From Pseudomonas sp. Irchel 3E20 (GTDB taxonomy: Bacteria; Pseudomonadota; Gammaproteobacteria; Pseudomonadales; Pseudomonadaceae), in assembly GCF_900187645.1 (NCBI RefSeq), contig NZ_FYEE01000006.1, forward strand, positions 186,001 through 250,000: DNA of 64,000 nucleotides. The letters are read 5' to 3'. Made by a program: the position numbers and the translations under genes. This document shows positions 54,758 to 63,772 of the stretch, piece by piece. Below the pieces are notes generated by a model. That model ran no database searches, was not told the origin of the DNA, and was given only the letters and a program-made list of their open reading frames with translations. How positions within the stretch are numbered: position 1 is the stretch's first letter; every line of letters begins with the position of its first letter.

Positions 54758-55498
54758 ATGCGTGCATGGATTGGCATCATCAGCCTGGCGTGCGCCTTTG
54801 CCGCCCAGGCCGCACCGAAAGTCGCCGTGACCGACCTGGCCTACCAGGAACGGGTGGAGCAATACATCCACATCGTTTCTGCTGCCAGCCAGTCCCAGGC
54901 TGGCCTGTACAACGCCAGCGGTTCGTCGAGCTACAACGAGTTCGAGAGCAGCACCAGCTACATCGAGCAAACCGAGTTGCGCAAATTCAGCGGTGACATC
55001 AAGGGCGAGATCCTCAAGTCCGGCATGTTCCAGTTGATCCAGGGCACGCCGTACACCGCCAAGTCGCGCGAGGACGTGTACGACGTCATCAAGCGGATCA
55101 AGGCCGGCAACTTCAAGGGCGCGGACTACGTGCTGTTCGGCACCCTGTCGGACATCGACTTCACCCGCGATATCACCGCCCTGGACAACACCGACAGCTA
55201 CTCGGCGATCCTGGGCCTGAGCCTGGTGGCGGATTTCAGCCTGATAAACACCAAGACCTACGAAATCACCTCGGCCTTTACCGCCATGGGTGAAGGCCAG
55301 GACACCAAACTGGTGAAGAGCCGCGACGTTCGGGTCTCGCTGAACCGCCCACGGGTGGTGCGCGACGTGTCCAAGGCCCTGGGCGAGGACGTGGCGAATC
55401 AGTTGAAGGAACAGCTGATCGGCGCCGACTACGGCCAACCTGAGCAAGCCCCGCGCAACAACCTGCCCCGTGACACGGCGCCGGTGATTTTGCGCTGA
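54758..55498 (+). CDS. CsgG/LpoB-like periplasmic protein
   Basis: 246 residues with a signal peptide (about 1-18, ACAFAAQA) but no lipobox Cys after it, so probably soluble in the periplasm. The domain resembles LpoB/CsgG: APKVAVTDLAYQERV, ELRKFSGDIKGEILKSGMFQ, GADYVLFGTLSDIDFTRDI and SFTAMGEG-like segments. An insert near residues 40-70 is Ser-rich (GSSSYNEFESSTS). It is the last of the four-gene operon and starts 3 bases after lpoB. Function unknown, but it is likely a partner of LpoB. Confidence 0.75.
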   Translation: MRAWIGIISLACAFAAQAAPKVAVTDLAYQERVEQYIHIVSAASQSQAGLYNASGSSSYNEFESSTSYIEQTELRKFSGDIKGEILKSGMFQLIQGTPYTAKSREDVYDVIKRIKAGNFKGADYVLFGTLSDIDFTRDITALDNTDSYSAILGLSLVADFSLINTKTYEITSAFTAMGEGQDTKLVKSRDVRVSLNRPRVVRDVSKALGEDVANQLKEQLIGADYGQPEQAPRNNLPRDTAPVILR

Positions 55499-55503
55499 AC
55501 CGC

Positions 55504-55532
55504 TCTTGGCCAGCCCGCTCCCACAAAGGATT
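55504..55532. repeat. Degenerate REP element
   Basis: CTTGGCCAGCCCGCTCCCAC followed by AAAGGATTTTGGGG, a partial REP in the 42-base gap between the convergent lipoprotein operon and the LysE-type gene. Confidence 0.5.
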
Positions 55533-55540
55533 TTGGGGGG

Positions 55541-56173
55541 CTAGACCGGAGCCCGGCGCAAGGTGGCCATGAAGGCTGCCGCGCCGATGAACAAGCCGGC
55601 GAAGGTGCGGTTCATGCGCTTTTGCTGCTTGGGTGTGCGCAACAGGCGCAGCACCTTGGAAGCCAACCCGGTGTAACCGGCCATCACGATCAAATCGACC
55701 ACCACCATGGTCACGCCCAGGGTCAGGTACTGCGCCACCAACGGTGCGTGCGGGTTGATGAACTGCGGCAGCACCGCAAGCATGAACACCAGAGCCTTGG
55801 GGTTGCTGATGTTCACCAAAAAGCCACGGAACACCAGGGCCAGGGGTTTGCCGATGGGGCGGATGCTGGCGTCGTCGCTTATCTCGCTGGGTAGCGCGCG
55901 CCATTGCTTGACGGCCAGGAATACCAGGTAAGCCACGCCGAACCACTTGATGGCATAGAACGCCGTCGAAGAAGCGGCGAGCACCGCGCCCACTCCGGCG
56001 GCGACAATCGCGATCTGCAACGCCAGGCCCAGTTGCAGGCCCAGGGCATTCCAATAGCCGCGCCAAAAACCGTACTGCAACCCGCAGGACATCGACGCAA
56101 TGGCACCCGCGCCAGGGGAAAGGCTAATCACCCAGCACGCGGCGAAGAACGCCAGCCATGTTTCAAGCACCAT
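55541..56173 (-). CDS. LysE/RhtB family amino acid exporter
   Basis: Inner-membrane exporter of 210 residues with six predicted helices. The N-terminal SLSPGAGAIASMSCGLQYGF contains the conserved PGA/PGP loop. FRGFLVNISNPKALVFMLAV is a hallmark of the RhtB branch. The ATG at 56173 has GAGGTG upstream; a GTG one codon earlier is less likely. The exported amino acid cannot be predicted. Its regulator is not adjacent. Confidence 0.88.
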   Translation of the reverse strand: MVLETWLAFFAACWVISLSPGAGAIASMSCGLQYGFWRGYWNALGLQLGLALQIAIVAAGVGAVLAASSTAFYAIKWFGVAYLVFLAVKQWRALPSEISDDASIRPIGKPLALVFRGFLVNISNPKALVFMLAVLPQFINPHAPLVAQYLTLGVTMVVVDLIVMAGYTGLASKVLRLLRTPKQQKRMNRTFAGLFIGAAAFMATLRRAPV

Positions 56174-56265
56174 CACACACCTCGGCTAAGACTTGTTACA
56201 GCCGTCTAAGCTAATGCGCCGCTGGGCGAATGACTATCGATATTTTTGCGTGCAACAAGGAAGGG

Positions 56266-56847
56266 CTAGCGGTCGCCCAGGCCCAAAGGCAGGCCATCGC
56301 TGCCGCGCCAGCGGCGCACCGAGCGCTGGAAGAACAGGCTGTTGGGCACTTGCACCATGGCGCTACCGGTGCCGAGCTCTTCGGCTTCGATCAGCGTGGT
56401 GTAGAGCAGGTTAATGGCCACCACCCGGCCCTTGACCCCAGGTTTGTCGGTGGTGTCCACCAACTCCACCACATCGCCCAGGCGAAACGGCCCGACGGTG
56501 AAGATCAAAATCGCGCAGAGCAGGTTGGAGAGCACGCTCCACATGGCGAAGAACGCCACCGCCGCCACGGCCACGAAGCCGGACAACGCCGTCCAGAGCA
56601 CCGTCGCCGATACCCCGAGGCGTTCAAGCACGAAAATCAGCGCGCTGCCCATAATCAGCCAGCGCAAGCCGCCACGCAGGGGCAAGAGCAATTGCGGCGG
56701 AAACGGGTAGCGCTCACCCAAGCGCGTCAGGCCCTTGGCGACGAACCGCTGGGCCAGGTAGCCGGCCAACAGGATCAGAAGGATTTGCAGCCCAAGCCAC
56801 AGCGGCTCGGTCCATACCGACGACAACGGCCACTTGAACGCTTCCAT
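56266..56847 (-). CDS. Small MscS-type mechanosensitive channel
   Basis: 193-residue membrane protein with three hydrophobic helices (about 15-35, 60-78 and 82-112) and a short MscS beta domain (FRLGDVVELVDTTDKPGVKG, EELGTGSAMVQVPNSLFFQR). The typical pore helix is GFVAVAAVAFFAMWSVLSNL. It lacks the long C-terminal vestibule of E. coli MscS. Its ATG overlaps the stop of yheS by one base (TGATG), so the pair is co-translated. Confidence 0.85.
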   Translation of the reverse strand: MEAFKWPLSSVWTEPLWLGLQILLILLAGYLAQRFVAKGLTRLGERYPFPPQLLLPLRGGLRWLIMGSALIFVLERLGVSATVLWTALSGFVAVAAVAFFAMWSVLSNLLCAILIFTVGPFRLGDVVELVDTTDKPGVKGRVVAINLLYTTLIEAEELGTGSAMVQVPNSLFFQRSVRRWRGSDGLPLGLGDR

Positions 56848-58757
56848 CAGGACAGCGCCTCCAGCTCCGCTTGCAGGCTTTCCAGCAGCTCCAGCGCCTC
56901 CATCCAGGTTTCCTCCAGCTCGGCTTCGCGCACCTTGAGCTTGGCCTGTTCGGCCAGCAGGTCACGCAACTCGTCCTTGCGCGCCGCTTCGTACACCGCG
57001 CTGTCGCCGAGGCTGGTTTCGATCTTGGCGAGTTTTTCGTGGACCTTGCCCAACTCAGCTTCGAGCTTGTCGGCTTCGCGCTTGTGCGGCGCCAACTGCT
57101 GGCGCAACGCGGCGGCGGCCTGGCGCTGGGCCTTCTTGTCGGTTTTGTCCGGGTTGACCGGGCTGGTGCTGACCGGCGCATTGCGCAAGCGATAGTCGTT
57201 GAGCCAACGCGCGTAGTCTTCCAGGTCGCCGTCGAACGCCTGGACCTTGCCATCGGCCACCAGCAGGAATTCGTCGGTAGTGCTTTTGAGCAAGTGCCGA
57301 TCGTGGGAAACCACCAGTACCGCGCCGCTGAATTCCTGCAGGGCCATCGTCAGCGCCAGGCGCATTTCCAGGTCCAAGTGGTTGGTCGGTTCGTCGAGCA
57401 ACAACAGGTTCGGCCGGCCCCAGGCGATCAGGGCCAATGCCAGGCGCGCCTTTTCGCCGCCGGAGAAGTTCAACACCGGCTCGTCGATGCGTGCGCCACG
57501 GAAGTCAAAACCGCCGAGGAAATCGCGCAGGGTCTGCTCACGCTCGGTCGGCGCCAGGCGCTGCAAATGCAAAAGCGGGCTGGCTTTGGCGTCCAGCGAG
57601 TCCAACTGATGCTGGGCGAAATAGCCCACCACCAGGTTCTCACCGCGGACCAGGCGACCGGCCAGCGGCTCGAGTTCACCGCAAAGATTTTTAATCAGGG
57701 TCGATTTACCCGCGCCGTTGGGGCCGAGCAAACCGATGCGCGCGCCCGGGGTCAGTTGCAACTTGACCTTTTCCAGCACGGTTTTGTCGCCGTAGCCCAG
57801 GCGAGCGTCGGACAGGTCCAGCAAAGGGCTGGAGATTTTCAGCGACTCGCGGAAGACGAAATCGAACGGCGAGTCCACGTGGGCGGCGGACAGTTCTTCC
57901 ATCCGCTCCAGCGCCTTGATCCGGCTCTGGGCCTGGCGGGCCTTGGTGGCCTGGGCCTTGAAGCGGGCGATGTAGCTTTCCATGTGCGCCCGTTGCGCCT
58001 GCTGCTTCTCAAAGGCCTGCTGTTGCTGGGCCAAGCGTTCGGCACGGGCCCGCTCGAAGGCGCTGTAGCCACCGCGATACAGGGTGATCTTGCGCTGTTC
58101 GACGTGGGCGATGTTATCGACCACGGCATCGAGGAAGTCGCGGTCATGGGAAATCAGCAGCAAGGTGCCGGGGTAGCTTTTGAGGAAGTCTTCCAGCCAC
58201 AGGATCGCATCGAGGTCCAAGTGGTTGGTGGGCTCATCGAGCAACAGCAGGTCCGAGGGGCACATCAGCGCCTGGGCCAGGTTCAGGCGCATGCGCCAGC
58301 CCCCGGAGAACGCCGCCACCGGGCGGTCCATCTGCTCGTTGGTGAAGCCCAGGCCGGCGAGCATCTTGCGGGCGCGGGCGTCGGCGGTGTAGCCGTCGGC
58401 GCTGTCGAGCTCCGAGTGCAGGCGCGCCTGGGCGGCGCCGTCCTGGGCCAGTTCGGCTTCGGCCAACTCGCGTTGCACCTGGCGCAGACGCAGGTCGCCA
58501 TCGAGCACGTAGTCGATCGCAATGCGGTCGAGGGTGTCGATCTCCTGGCGCATGTGCGCAATGCGCCAGTCGGCGGGCATCAGGCAATCGCCGGAATCAG
58601 GGGCCAATTCGCCCAGCAACAGGGCAAACAACGTGGATTTACCGGCGCCGTTGGCACCGATCAAGCCGGCTTTGTGACCGGCGTGCAGGGTCAGCTCGGC
58701 GTCTTCTAGCAGACGTTGCGGGCCGCGCTGTAATGTTAGGCTTTGAAGTCGAATCAT
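56847..58757 (-). CDS. yheS: ABC-F family ATPase YheS
   Basis: 636 residues, the length of E. coli YheS. Two ATPase cassettes are joined by the ABC-F interdomain linker: Walker A GANGAGKST and GPNGAGKST, signatures FSGGWRMRLNLAQAL and FSGGEKARLALALIA, and Walker B LLLLDEPTNHLDLDA and LLLLDEPTNHLDLEM. A C-terminal coiled coil (about 540-636) is rich in Ala/Glu/Lys. ABC-F proteins bind the ribosome E site. The ATG at 58757 gives MIRLQSLTLQRG; an in-frame start 33 bases upstream gives an unlikely extension. It precedes the MscS-type gene in an overlapping pair and is divergent from the TIGR02444 gene. Confidence 0.93.
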   Translation of the reverse strand: MIRLQSLTLQRGPQRLLEDAELTLHAGHKAGLIGANGAGKSTLFALLLGELAPDSGDCLMPADWRIAHMRQEIDTLDRIAIDYVLDGDLRLRQVQRELAEAELAQDGAAQARLHSELDSADGYTADARARKMLAGLGFTNEQMDRPVAAFSGGWRMRLNLAQALMCPSDLLLLDEPTNHLDLDAILWLEDFLKSYPGTLLLISHDRDFLDAVVDNIAHVEQRKITLYRGGYSAFERARAERLAQQQQAFEKQQAQRAHMESYIARFKAQATKARQAQSRIKALERMEELSAAHVDSPFDFVFRESLKISSPLLDLSDARLGYGDKTVLEKVKLQLTPGARIGLLGPNGAGKSTLIKNLCGELEPLAGRLVRGENLVVGYFAQHQLDSLDAKASPLLHLQRLAPTEREQTLRDFLGGFDFRGARIDEPVLNFSGGEKARLALALIAWGRPNLLLLDEPTNHLDLEMRLALTMALQEFSGAVLVVSHDRHLLKSTTDEFLLVADGKVQAFDGDLEDYARWLNDYRLRNAPVSTSPVNPDKTDKKAQRQAAAALRQQLAPHKREADKLEAELGKVHEKLAKIETSLGDSAVYEAARKDELRDLLAEQAKLKVREAELEETWMEALELLESLQAELEALS

Positions 58758-58807
58758 AATGGCGGCGGAGTCTACCAGCTTCGCTCGCAACTGGCGCGAG
58801 TCTGAAT

Positions 58808-59272
58808 ATGCCCTCTGATCTATGGAATACGGCCCTGGCCCTCTACGCCCGGCCCGGAGTCGAAAGCGCCTGCCTGCAACTGCAAGCCGCGGGTGGCAAC
58901 GTCTGCTTGCTGCTGTGCGCTTGCTGGCTGGAGCAACGAGGCACCGCCTACACCGCGCAACGCCTGCGCCTGTTAAAGGAGTTGGCTGACCCCTGGCACG
59001 AAAAGGTCATCCAGCCGCTACGACAATTGCGCACGCAATGGCGCGAACCGGCGCACACAGACGCACACCTATCGGCGTTGCGCGAGCAGGTCAAAAACCT
59101 GGAACTGGAAGCCGAACGGCAATTATTGATACGGCTGGAAAATGCTGCGCAGGGTTGGCCACACGCTCAAAGCAGTGACTCGACGCAGTGGCTGGAAGGT
59201 TTGGCGGCGGGTGCCGCCAACCTGAACCGCGACGCGCTCAATCAATTGCGCGTCGCGGTGACCGGCGCTTAG
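58808..59272 (+). CDS. TIGR02444 family protein
   Basis: 154-residue predominantly helical protein of unknown function, found next to yheS and algP in Pseudomonas. It starts PSDLWNTALALYARPGVESA, has a conserved VCLLLCACWLEQRG stretch, and ends ANLNRDALNQLRVAV. Its stop overlaps the 3' end of algP by four bases on the opposite strand. The ATG at 58808 lies 50 bases from the yheS start on the other strand, so the promoters share this short region. Confidence 0.85.
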   Translation: MPSDLWNTALALYARPGVESACLQLQAAGGNVCLLLCACWLEQRGTAYTAQRLRLLKELADPWHEKVIQPLRQLRTQWREPAHTDAHLSALREQVKNLELEAERQLLIRLENAAQGWPHAQSSDSTQWLEGLAAGAANLNRDALNQLRVAVTGA

Positions 59273-60195
59273 GAAGCGCTGGTCGGCGTGGTGGCGGCTG
59301 GCGTAGCGGGAGTGGTTGGAGCGGTGGCGGCTGGCGCTGCAGTGACAGGCTTGGCGGCAGCAGGCGTTGCCGGTTTGGCCGCAGGCTTGGTGGCTGCCGG
59401 TTTTTTCACCGCAGGTTTGGCAGCAGGTTTTGCCACAGGCTTGGCAGCCGGTTTGGCGGCTCTGGAAGCAGCGGGCTTAGCGGCCGGTTTGGCCACAGGC
59501 TTGGCGGCTCCAGGTTTTACCGCAGCAGACTTGGCCACAGGTTTAGCCGCTGCCGCCTTGGTCGCGGGCTTGGCAGCTACCGTTCTGGCAGCAGGTTTTG
59601 CGGCGGGTTTGGCCGCGATGGTTTTAGCGGCGGGTTTGGCAGCACCAGCGGCGGGCTTTTTCACCGCAGGTTTGCTGGCGGCTTTAACCGCAGGCTTGGC
59701 CGTGGCTTTGGTCGCTGGCTTGGCGGCGGCTTTCGATACAGTCGGCTTCGCGGCGGGTTTCTTTGCCGCAGAAGCGACAGCAGCAGGCTTCGCCGAACGC
59801 AAGGTCAGTGCCTTGCCCACGGCCTCTTTCACGCGGCCAACACCCTGGGCCAATTTCAGGCTTTCCTGGGCATCGCGCTTGAGCTGAAGAATGTAGGTGC
59901 GGGTTTCGGCCTGGCGATCCTTGAGGGCATCGAGCAGGTCTTCGAGTTCTTTCACCGCGCCTTTGGCTTTGGCTTGCGCCTTGGCCTTGCCGGTCGCCGC
60001 AGCGTCCTGCAATTTGATGCGCGATTTGTGCAGTTTTTCCTGAGCCTTGCCCCGTTGCTTTTCCAGCTTGGCGAGCAGTTTTTCAGCATCAGCCAAGGCT
60101 TGCGAACAAGCGTTTTCCAAATGTTCGAGCAGGCTGCCCGAAAGCTGTTGGAGCAAATGCAACGGAGTATTTACAGGCTTCTTCTTGGCCGACAT
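59269..60195 (-). CDS. algP: Histone H1-like protein AlgP
   Basis: 308-residue DNA-binding protein; in P. aeruginosa AlgP (AlgR3) contributes to alginate gene control. The N-terminal 130 residues are a helical domain (LLQQLSGSLLEHLENACSQA, ELEDLLDALKDRQAETRTYI). From about 133 the rest consists of AAKPA/AKPAVK repeats, a lysine-rich tail like histone H1, ending TTPATPAATTPTSAS. The repeats are GC-rich and make the gene prone to length changes. The start at 60195 is ATG with GGAGG upstream. It overlaps the TIGR02444 gene end by four bases. Confidence 0.92.
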   Translation of the reverse strand: MSAKKKPVNTPLHLLQQLSGSLLEHLENACSQALADAEKLLAKLEKQRGKAQEKLHKSRIKLQDAAATGKAKAQAKAKGAVKELEDLLDALKDRQAETRTYILQLKRDAQESLKLAQGVGRVKEAVGKALTLRSAKPAAVASAAKKPAAKPTVSKAAAKPATKATAKPAVKAASKPAVKKPAAGAAKPAAKTIAAKPAAKPAARTVAAKPATKAAAAKPVAKSAAVKPGAAKPVAKPAAKPAASRAAKPAAKPVAKPAAKPAVKKPAATKPAAKPATPAAAKPVTAAPAATAPTTPATPAATTPTSAS

Positions 60196-60387
60196 GGTTT
60201 ACCTCCTGGCTGACGTGGGTGCGGCTCATACTAGACCTCTGCTGCTACCGCCGCTAGGGCATGTTGACAGTATCCAAAGCGCTGCGTTGCAACCGATGGA
60301 AAATGTTCTTCGCCCTGGCGCAAGTTGCCCCGACACTCACCGTTTCAGGCTGGCATAATCGGCCCCCTATCCGGTCGGAGCACAGTC

Positions 60388-61050
60388 ATGTCGCGTGTTT
60401 TTTTTCTATCGTTATGCCTGTGTTTGGGGTTGGCCCATGCGGGCGAAAAAACGCCGGCCAATGACCGTCACGACCTGGCCTACAGCCTGGGCGCCAGCCT
60501 CGGCGAACGTCTGCGCCAGGAAGTCCCGGGCCTTGAACTCAAGGCGCTGTTGGACGGTTTGCAACAGGCCTACCAAGGTAAGCCGCTGGCACTCAAGGAC
60601 GAACGTATCGAGCAGATACTCGCCGAGCACGAAGCCCGCACCAACGAACAGTCGGCCAGGCCGCAAAGTGAAATCGCGCTCCAGGCACAGCAACGCTTTC
60701 TTGCCCAAGAACGCGCCAAGCCGGACGTTCGCGAATTGGCGGGCGGCATTCTGCTGACCGAACTCAAGGCTGGTAACGGCCCCCAGCCGAGCGCCGAAGG
60801 CAGCGTGCAGGTTCGCTATGTGGGGCGACTTCCCGATGGCTCCGTCTTCGACCAGAACGCTCAACCGCAGTGGTTCCGACTCGACAGTGTTATCAGCGGC
60901 TGGCGCAGCGCCTTGCCCCAGATGCAGGTGGGCGCGACTTGGCGCTTGGTGATTCCAGCCGACCAGGCCTATGGCGCGGAAGGTGCCGGCGACTTGATCG
61001 CTCCCTTTACACCCCTGGTGTTCGAAATCGAATTGGTGAACGTGCGCTGA
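60388..61050 (+). CDS. Periplasmic FKBP-type peptidyl-prolyl cis-trans isomerase
   Basis: 220 residues. Signal peptide MSRVFFLSLCLCLGLAHAG. An N-terminal dimerisation region (LAYSLGASLGERLRQEVPGL, about 30-49) is followed by a linker and an FKBP domain (VQVRYVGRLPDGSVFDQNAQ, about 142-161; MQVGATWRLVIPADQAYGAE). This is the FkpA/Mip layout, although the usual aromatic residue patterns are partly changed (FDQNAQPQWFRLD). It lies divergent from algP. The ATG at 60388 follows GGAG. Confidence 0.88.
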   Translation: MSRVFFLSLCLCLGLAHAGEKTPANDRHDLAYSLGASLGERLRQEVPGLELKALLDGLQQAYQGKPLALKDERIEQILAEHEARTNEQSARPQSEIALQAQQRFLAQERAKPDVRELAGGILLTELKAGNGPQPSAEGSVQVRYVGRLPDGSVFDQNAQPQWFRLDSVISGWRSALPQMQVGATWRLVIPADQAYGAEGAGDLIAPFTPLVFEIELVNVR

Positions 61051-61066
61051 ACGGCGGCACAAATGA

Positions 61067-61093
61067 AAAACGGCACGCCAAGCGCACCGTTTT
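61067..61093. terminator. Terminator between the FKBP gene and algQ
   Basis: AAAACGG (61067-61073) pairs with CCGTTTT (61087-61093), enclosing a 13-base loop that can partly pair. The flanking A- and T-runs allow function on both strands between convergent genes. Confidence 0.7.
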
Positions 61094-61117
61094 GATGGAA
61101 AGAGGTAGAGAAAAAAC

Positions 61118-61576
61118 TCAGACCTGAACCGGGACTTCCTCCTTGTGAGCGGTGTGCAACACTTCGATCAGGCAGTCTTCCAACTCGAAACGCTCATGTA
61201 GCAGTCCACCCAACTCCTTGAATTTTTCCGCGACGCAATTACCGGCATCGCACAGGTCATTGAACGCCAAGAGCTTCTCGGTAATCACATCGATACGCGG
61301 GTAGAGCGTCTCTGCAAGCTCCAGCCCACGTTTATCGTCAAAGGCCTTGGCCTCGCTGGTGAGCTGTTCGTATATCTCGAAATGCCCCGCTGACACGTAG
61401 TCGACCAGCACCCCGCAGAACTCCTGCAGCAACTCGCGGTTCTCACCCAACACTTCGGGCTTGGCGCCGAGAGCATCATAGGCCCGAACCAGTTCGTGAC
61501 GCTCCTGCAACCAGCGGTCGATCAGCAGGTGCACTCCACCCCAGCGTTCCTGAGCATTCTGACAACTTTCGAGCAT
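61118..61576 (-). CDS. algQ: Rsd/AlgQ family anti-sigma factor
   Basis: Cytosolic helical protein of 152 residues that binds sigma-70 region 4; AlgQ affects alginate, siderophore and virulence genes in Pseudomonas. The signature starts [20 protein letters not shown], then [11 protein letters not shown] and [20 protein letters not shown]. Acidic residues in [12 protein letters not shown] end the fold. The ATG at 61576 matches the standard N-terminus; a longer frame adds nine residues without support. It is the next gene after the FKBP gene, convergent with it. Confidence 0.92.
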   Translation of the reverse strand: MLESCQNAQERWGGVHLLIDRWLQERHELVRAYDALGAKPEVLGENRELLQEFCGVLVDYVSAGHFEIYEQLTSEAKAFDDKRGLELAETLYPRIDVITEKLLAFNDLCDAGNCVAEKFKELGGLLHERFELEDCLIEVLHTAHKEEVPVQV

Positions 61577-61787
61577 GGTGATCTCTCTTCCCTTAAGGGC
61601 CATGTCGCTCTATGCCCGTCGCTAGGTTTGAAACCCTATAAGCGACCAGGCAGAACGCCATCGAACAACCTAATTGCGTTAACACGTGCGGGCCAGATTA
61701 TGCCCGCACGACTACTGCTTCAAGGTACGCAGCAGATAATGTTCATACAAGCGTTTAATCTTCAACAGCGCCGTGCAATGACACAAA

Positions 61788-62306
61788 TCAGCTCGCCGCT
61801 TTCAGGCAGGTGAGCCGCACCAGGTGAAAAAGCTGGAAAACACTCAGCAGCACCATCGCCACAAAAAACAGCAGGCTCCACTCCGGCACGCTCAGGTCGA
61901 ACAGGCTCCAAGTCAGTTGCGCGCATTCGGCATCGCCCTGGAAGAACTGCCTGAACACGCACATCCAGGGTGCCTTCCACACCCCGGAGTTCAGGATGTT
62001 CGAGCACGTGAAGCCTTGTGCCGAGTCGACGCTTTGCAGCAAGACATGACGCCAGGCAATGACCATCCCCGCCAGGCTACTGAACAGGTTCAGCAACCAG
62101 TACCCGTAGCAGCCTCTGATTTTTGCTCCATGCAGTGTGGCAACCAGACTGGTGAGCGTGAACACGATCAGGAAGAAACGCTGCATCATGCACAGCAGGC
62201 AAGGCTCAAGTCCGACGACATATTCCAGATAATACGAAGCACCCAACGCCAGAGTTCCTGCGAGGAAAGTCATGAGAAACAGGGGTCGTGAGCAGGCCAA
62301 GAACAT
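61788..62306 (-). CDS. dsbB: Disulfide bond formation protein B (DsbB/DsbH)
   Basis: Inner-membrane protein of 172 residues that reoxidises DsbA via quinone. Four hydrophobic helices lie at about 8-28, 40-58, 64-84 and 140-160. The first cysteine pair is CLLC (36 and 39). Periplasmic cysteines of the second loop are present at about 100, 115 and 127 (GFTCSNIL, WMCVF, DAECAQ). Pseudomonas often has two DsbB homologues, and this locus is one of them (dsbH in older annotation). It is transcribed from the same strand as hemY and algQ. Confidence 0.88.
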   Translation of the reverse strand: MFLACSRPLFLMTFLAGTLALGASYYLEYVVGLEPCLLCMMQRFFLIVFTLTSLVATLHGAKIRGCYGYWLLNLFSSLAGMVIAWRHVLLQSVDSAQGFTCSNILNSGVWKAPWMCVFRQFFQGDAECAQLTWSLFDLSVPEWSLLFFVAMVLLSVFQLFHLVRLTCLKAAS

Positions 62307-62422
62307 GGCTTATCCGTAACAAAAGAGACAGGCAGTTACGGTAGAGGAAAGGACTTGACCCTTTCAAGGAGGCTCCCCGCGGACAAATCCTCAATGATGT
62401 AAGGAATCGCCGACAGATACAG

Positions 62423-62443
62423 AAGGCCTACGAGTAGGCCTTT
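62423..62443 (-). terminator. Terminator between hemY and dsbB
   Basis: AAGGCCTA, CGAG, TAGGCCTT is a perfect 8-bp stem with four-base loop. On the minus strand it follows hemY by about 100 bases. A short T-run (TTTG) follows only on the plus strand, so strength on the minus strand is uncertain. Confidence 0.55.
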
Positions 62444-62539
62444 GTAGGATTTCACCACAACAGTTCATATTGCGTAGAAAGCTCTGTCGCCGCGAAGGGG
62501 CAGAAGTCAACTTGACGACAAATCAGCCCCGCCCACGGA

Positions 62540-63772
62540 CTACACCGGAACCGGCAGAGAAAAAGCCAGTAAACGTTCATCCAGCAGGCCCAGGCCTTCC
62601 TGGAAGAGCTGGTTGCTCTGTTCAGTATCACCCAGCCGAGCCAATAGCCGGGCAAGTTCAGCACAAGCTTCTGGATTGCGCTGAACCCGCAGGCTGCTCT
62701 CCAGATAATCCCGCGCCTTGCCCCAGAGACTGTTTTGCAAACACAGGCGGCCCAATGTCAGCAGCAGGCTCGGGTCTTGGGGATGCTCCTTGAGCCAGCC
62801 TTCGGCAAGCTTGAGCTGGCGATCCGGGTCAGCGCCACGCAACAAGCCATACAACCGCACCAGATGGCTGTCGTATTGGCGCTTGAGCGCGATACGCAGG
62901 ACTTCCTCGGCCTCGGCCTGCGCCCCCAATTGCCGTAACTGCTCGGCGTAAGCGAGCACCAACTGCGGTTCTTGGCGTTGAGCGGATGTCAGCTGCTGCC
63001 AGGCCCGCGTCAGCGACTGCAGGCCCACAGAACCATCTTCATCGCGATGGGCTGCCAGCGACAGATTCTCGCCCCAGGCCCGACGTTCCAGATCTGCCAA
63101 CTCGGCCGCCGGTAGGATCTTGTTCTTGCGCAACTCCGGCAGCAGGCGAATCAATGCCGACCAATCGCCGCGCTGCTGATGCAGGCGCTGCAACTGTCGC
63201 AGCACCTGTATGCTGTGCGGATGGCGCTCACGCATGGCTTGCAGGGTCGCCAGAGCCCCCTCTGTATCGTTGCGATCGGTCTGCAACTGGGCATGACTCA
63301 AGGCGATCGCCAACTCGGCCTGAGGCTGGCGCTCCAGTGCGCGCTCAAGCAGTCGATCGCTTTCTTCGTAGAGACCTTGCTCGTTCGCCGCGCGTGCGGC
63401 GCCAAGGTAATACAACAAAGGCTGGCGTTCGGCCTCGGCGGCCCGGTGCAGGTGCTTCTGGGCACTGGCCCAGCGACCTTCGGCGAGGTCCATTTGGCCT
63501 TGCTCGATGGCAATCTGCACACGCCGACTGCGGTTGCGCCGCGACCATGGATTCACCACACCGCCGGAGGTGGTCAGCAGTTCGATCAGCACCTTGATTC
63601 CCCAGATCACCAGCCATAGCACCGCGACCAGTGCCAGTGTCGCCCACAGTGACGACTCGAAGCGGAAGTTCCGGTAGGCGATCAGCACATACCCCGGGTG
63701 CTCGGCGATGGCCAGGCCCAGCAACGCGGCGGCGGCGATGACCAGGAACATCACCACATACAGGCGCTTCAT
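62540..63772 (-). CDS. hemY: HemY family TPR membrane protein
   Basis: 410 residues. Two N-terminal helices (about 4-24 and 42-66) anchor the protein in the inner membrane, and the rest is a TPR superhelix (AEGRWASAQKHLHRAAEAER, YEESDRLLERALERQPQAEL and others). It belongs to the proteobacterial HemY, which is encoded with hemC/hemD/hemX and is thought to scaffold haem-synthesis enzymes. It is not the protoporphyrinogen oxidase also named HemY. It overlaps hemX by the ATGA. Confidence 0.93.
   Translation of the reverse strand: MKRLYVVMFLVIAAAALLGLAIAEHPGYVLIAYRNFRFESSLWATLALVAVLWLVIWGIKVLIELLTTSGGVVNPWSRRNRSRRVQIAIEQGQMDLAEGRWASAQKHLHRAAEAERQPLLYYLGAARAANEQGLYEESDRLLERALERQPQAELAIALSHAQLQTDRNDTEGALATLQAMRERHPHSIQVLRQLQRLHQQRGDWSALIRLLPELRKNKILPAAELADLERRAWGENLSLAAHRDEDGSVGLQSLTRAWQQLTSAQRQEPQLVLAYAEQLRQLGAQAEAEEVLRIALKRQYDSHLVRLYGLLRGADPDRQLKLAEGWLKEHPQDPSLLLTLGRLCLQNSLWGKARDYLESSLRVQRNPEACAELARLLARLGDTEQSNQLFQEGLGLLDERLLAFSLPVPV

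Noticed and set aside
59288..59887. A hydrophobic Ala/Gly/Leu-rich 199-codon frame opposite algP
   Set aside because: It looks like a membrane protein, but this comes directly from reading the complement of AAKPA repeats. No ribosome binding site supports it.
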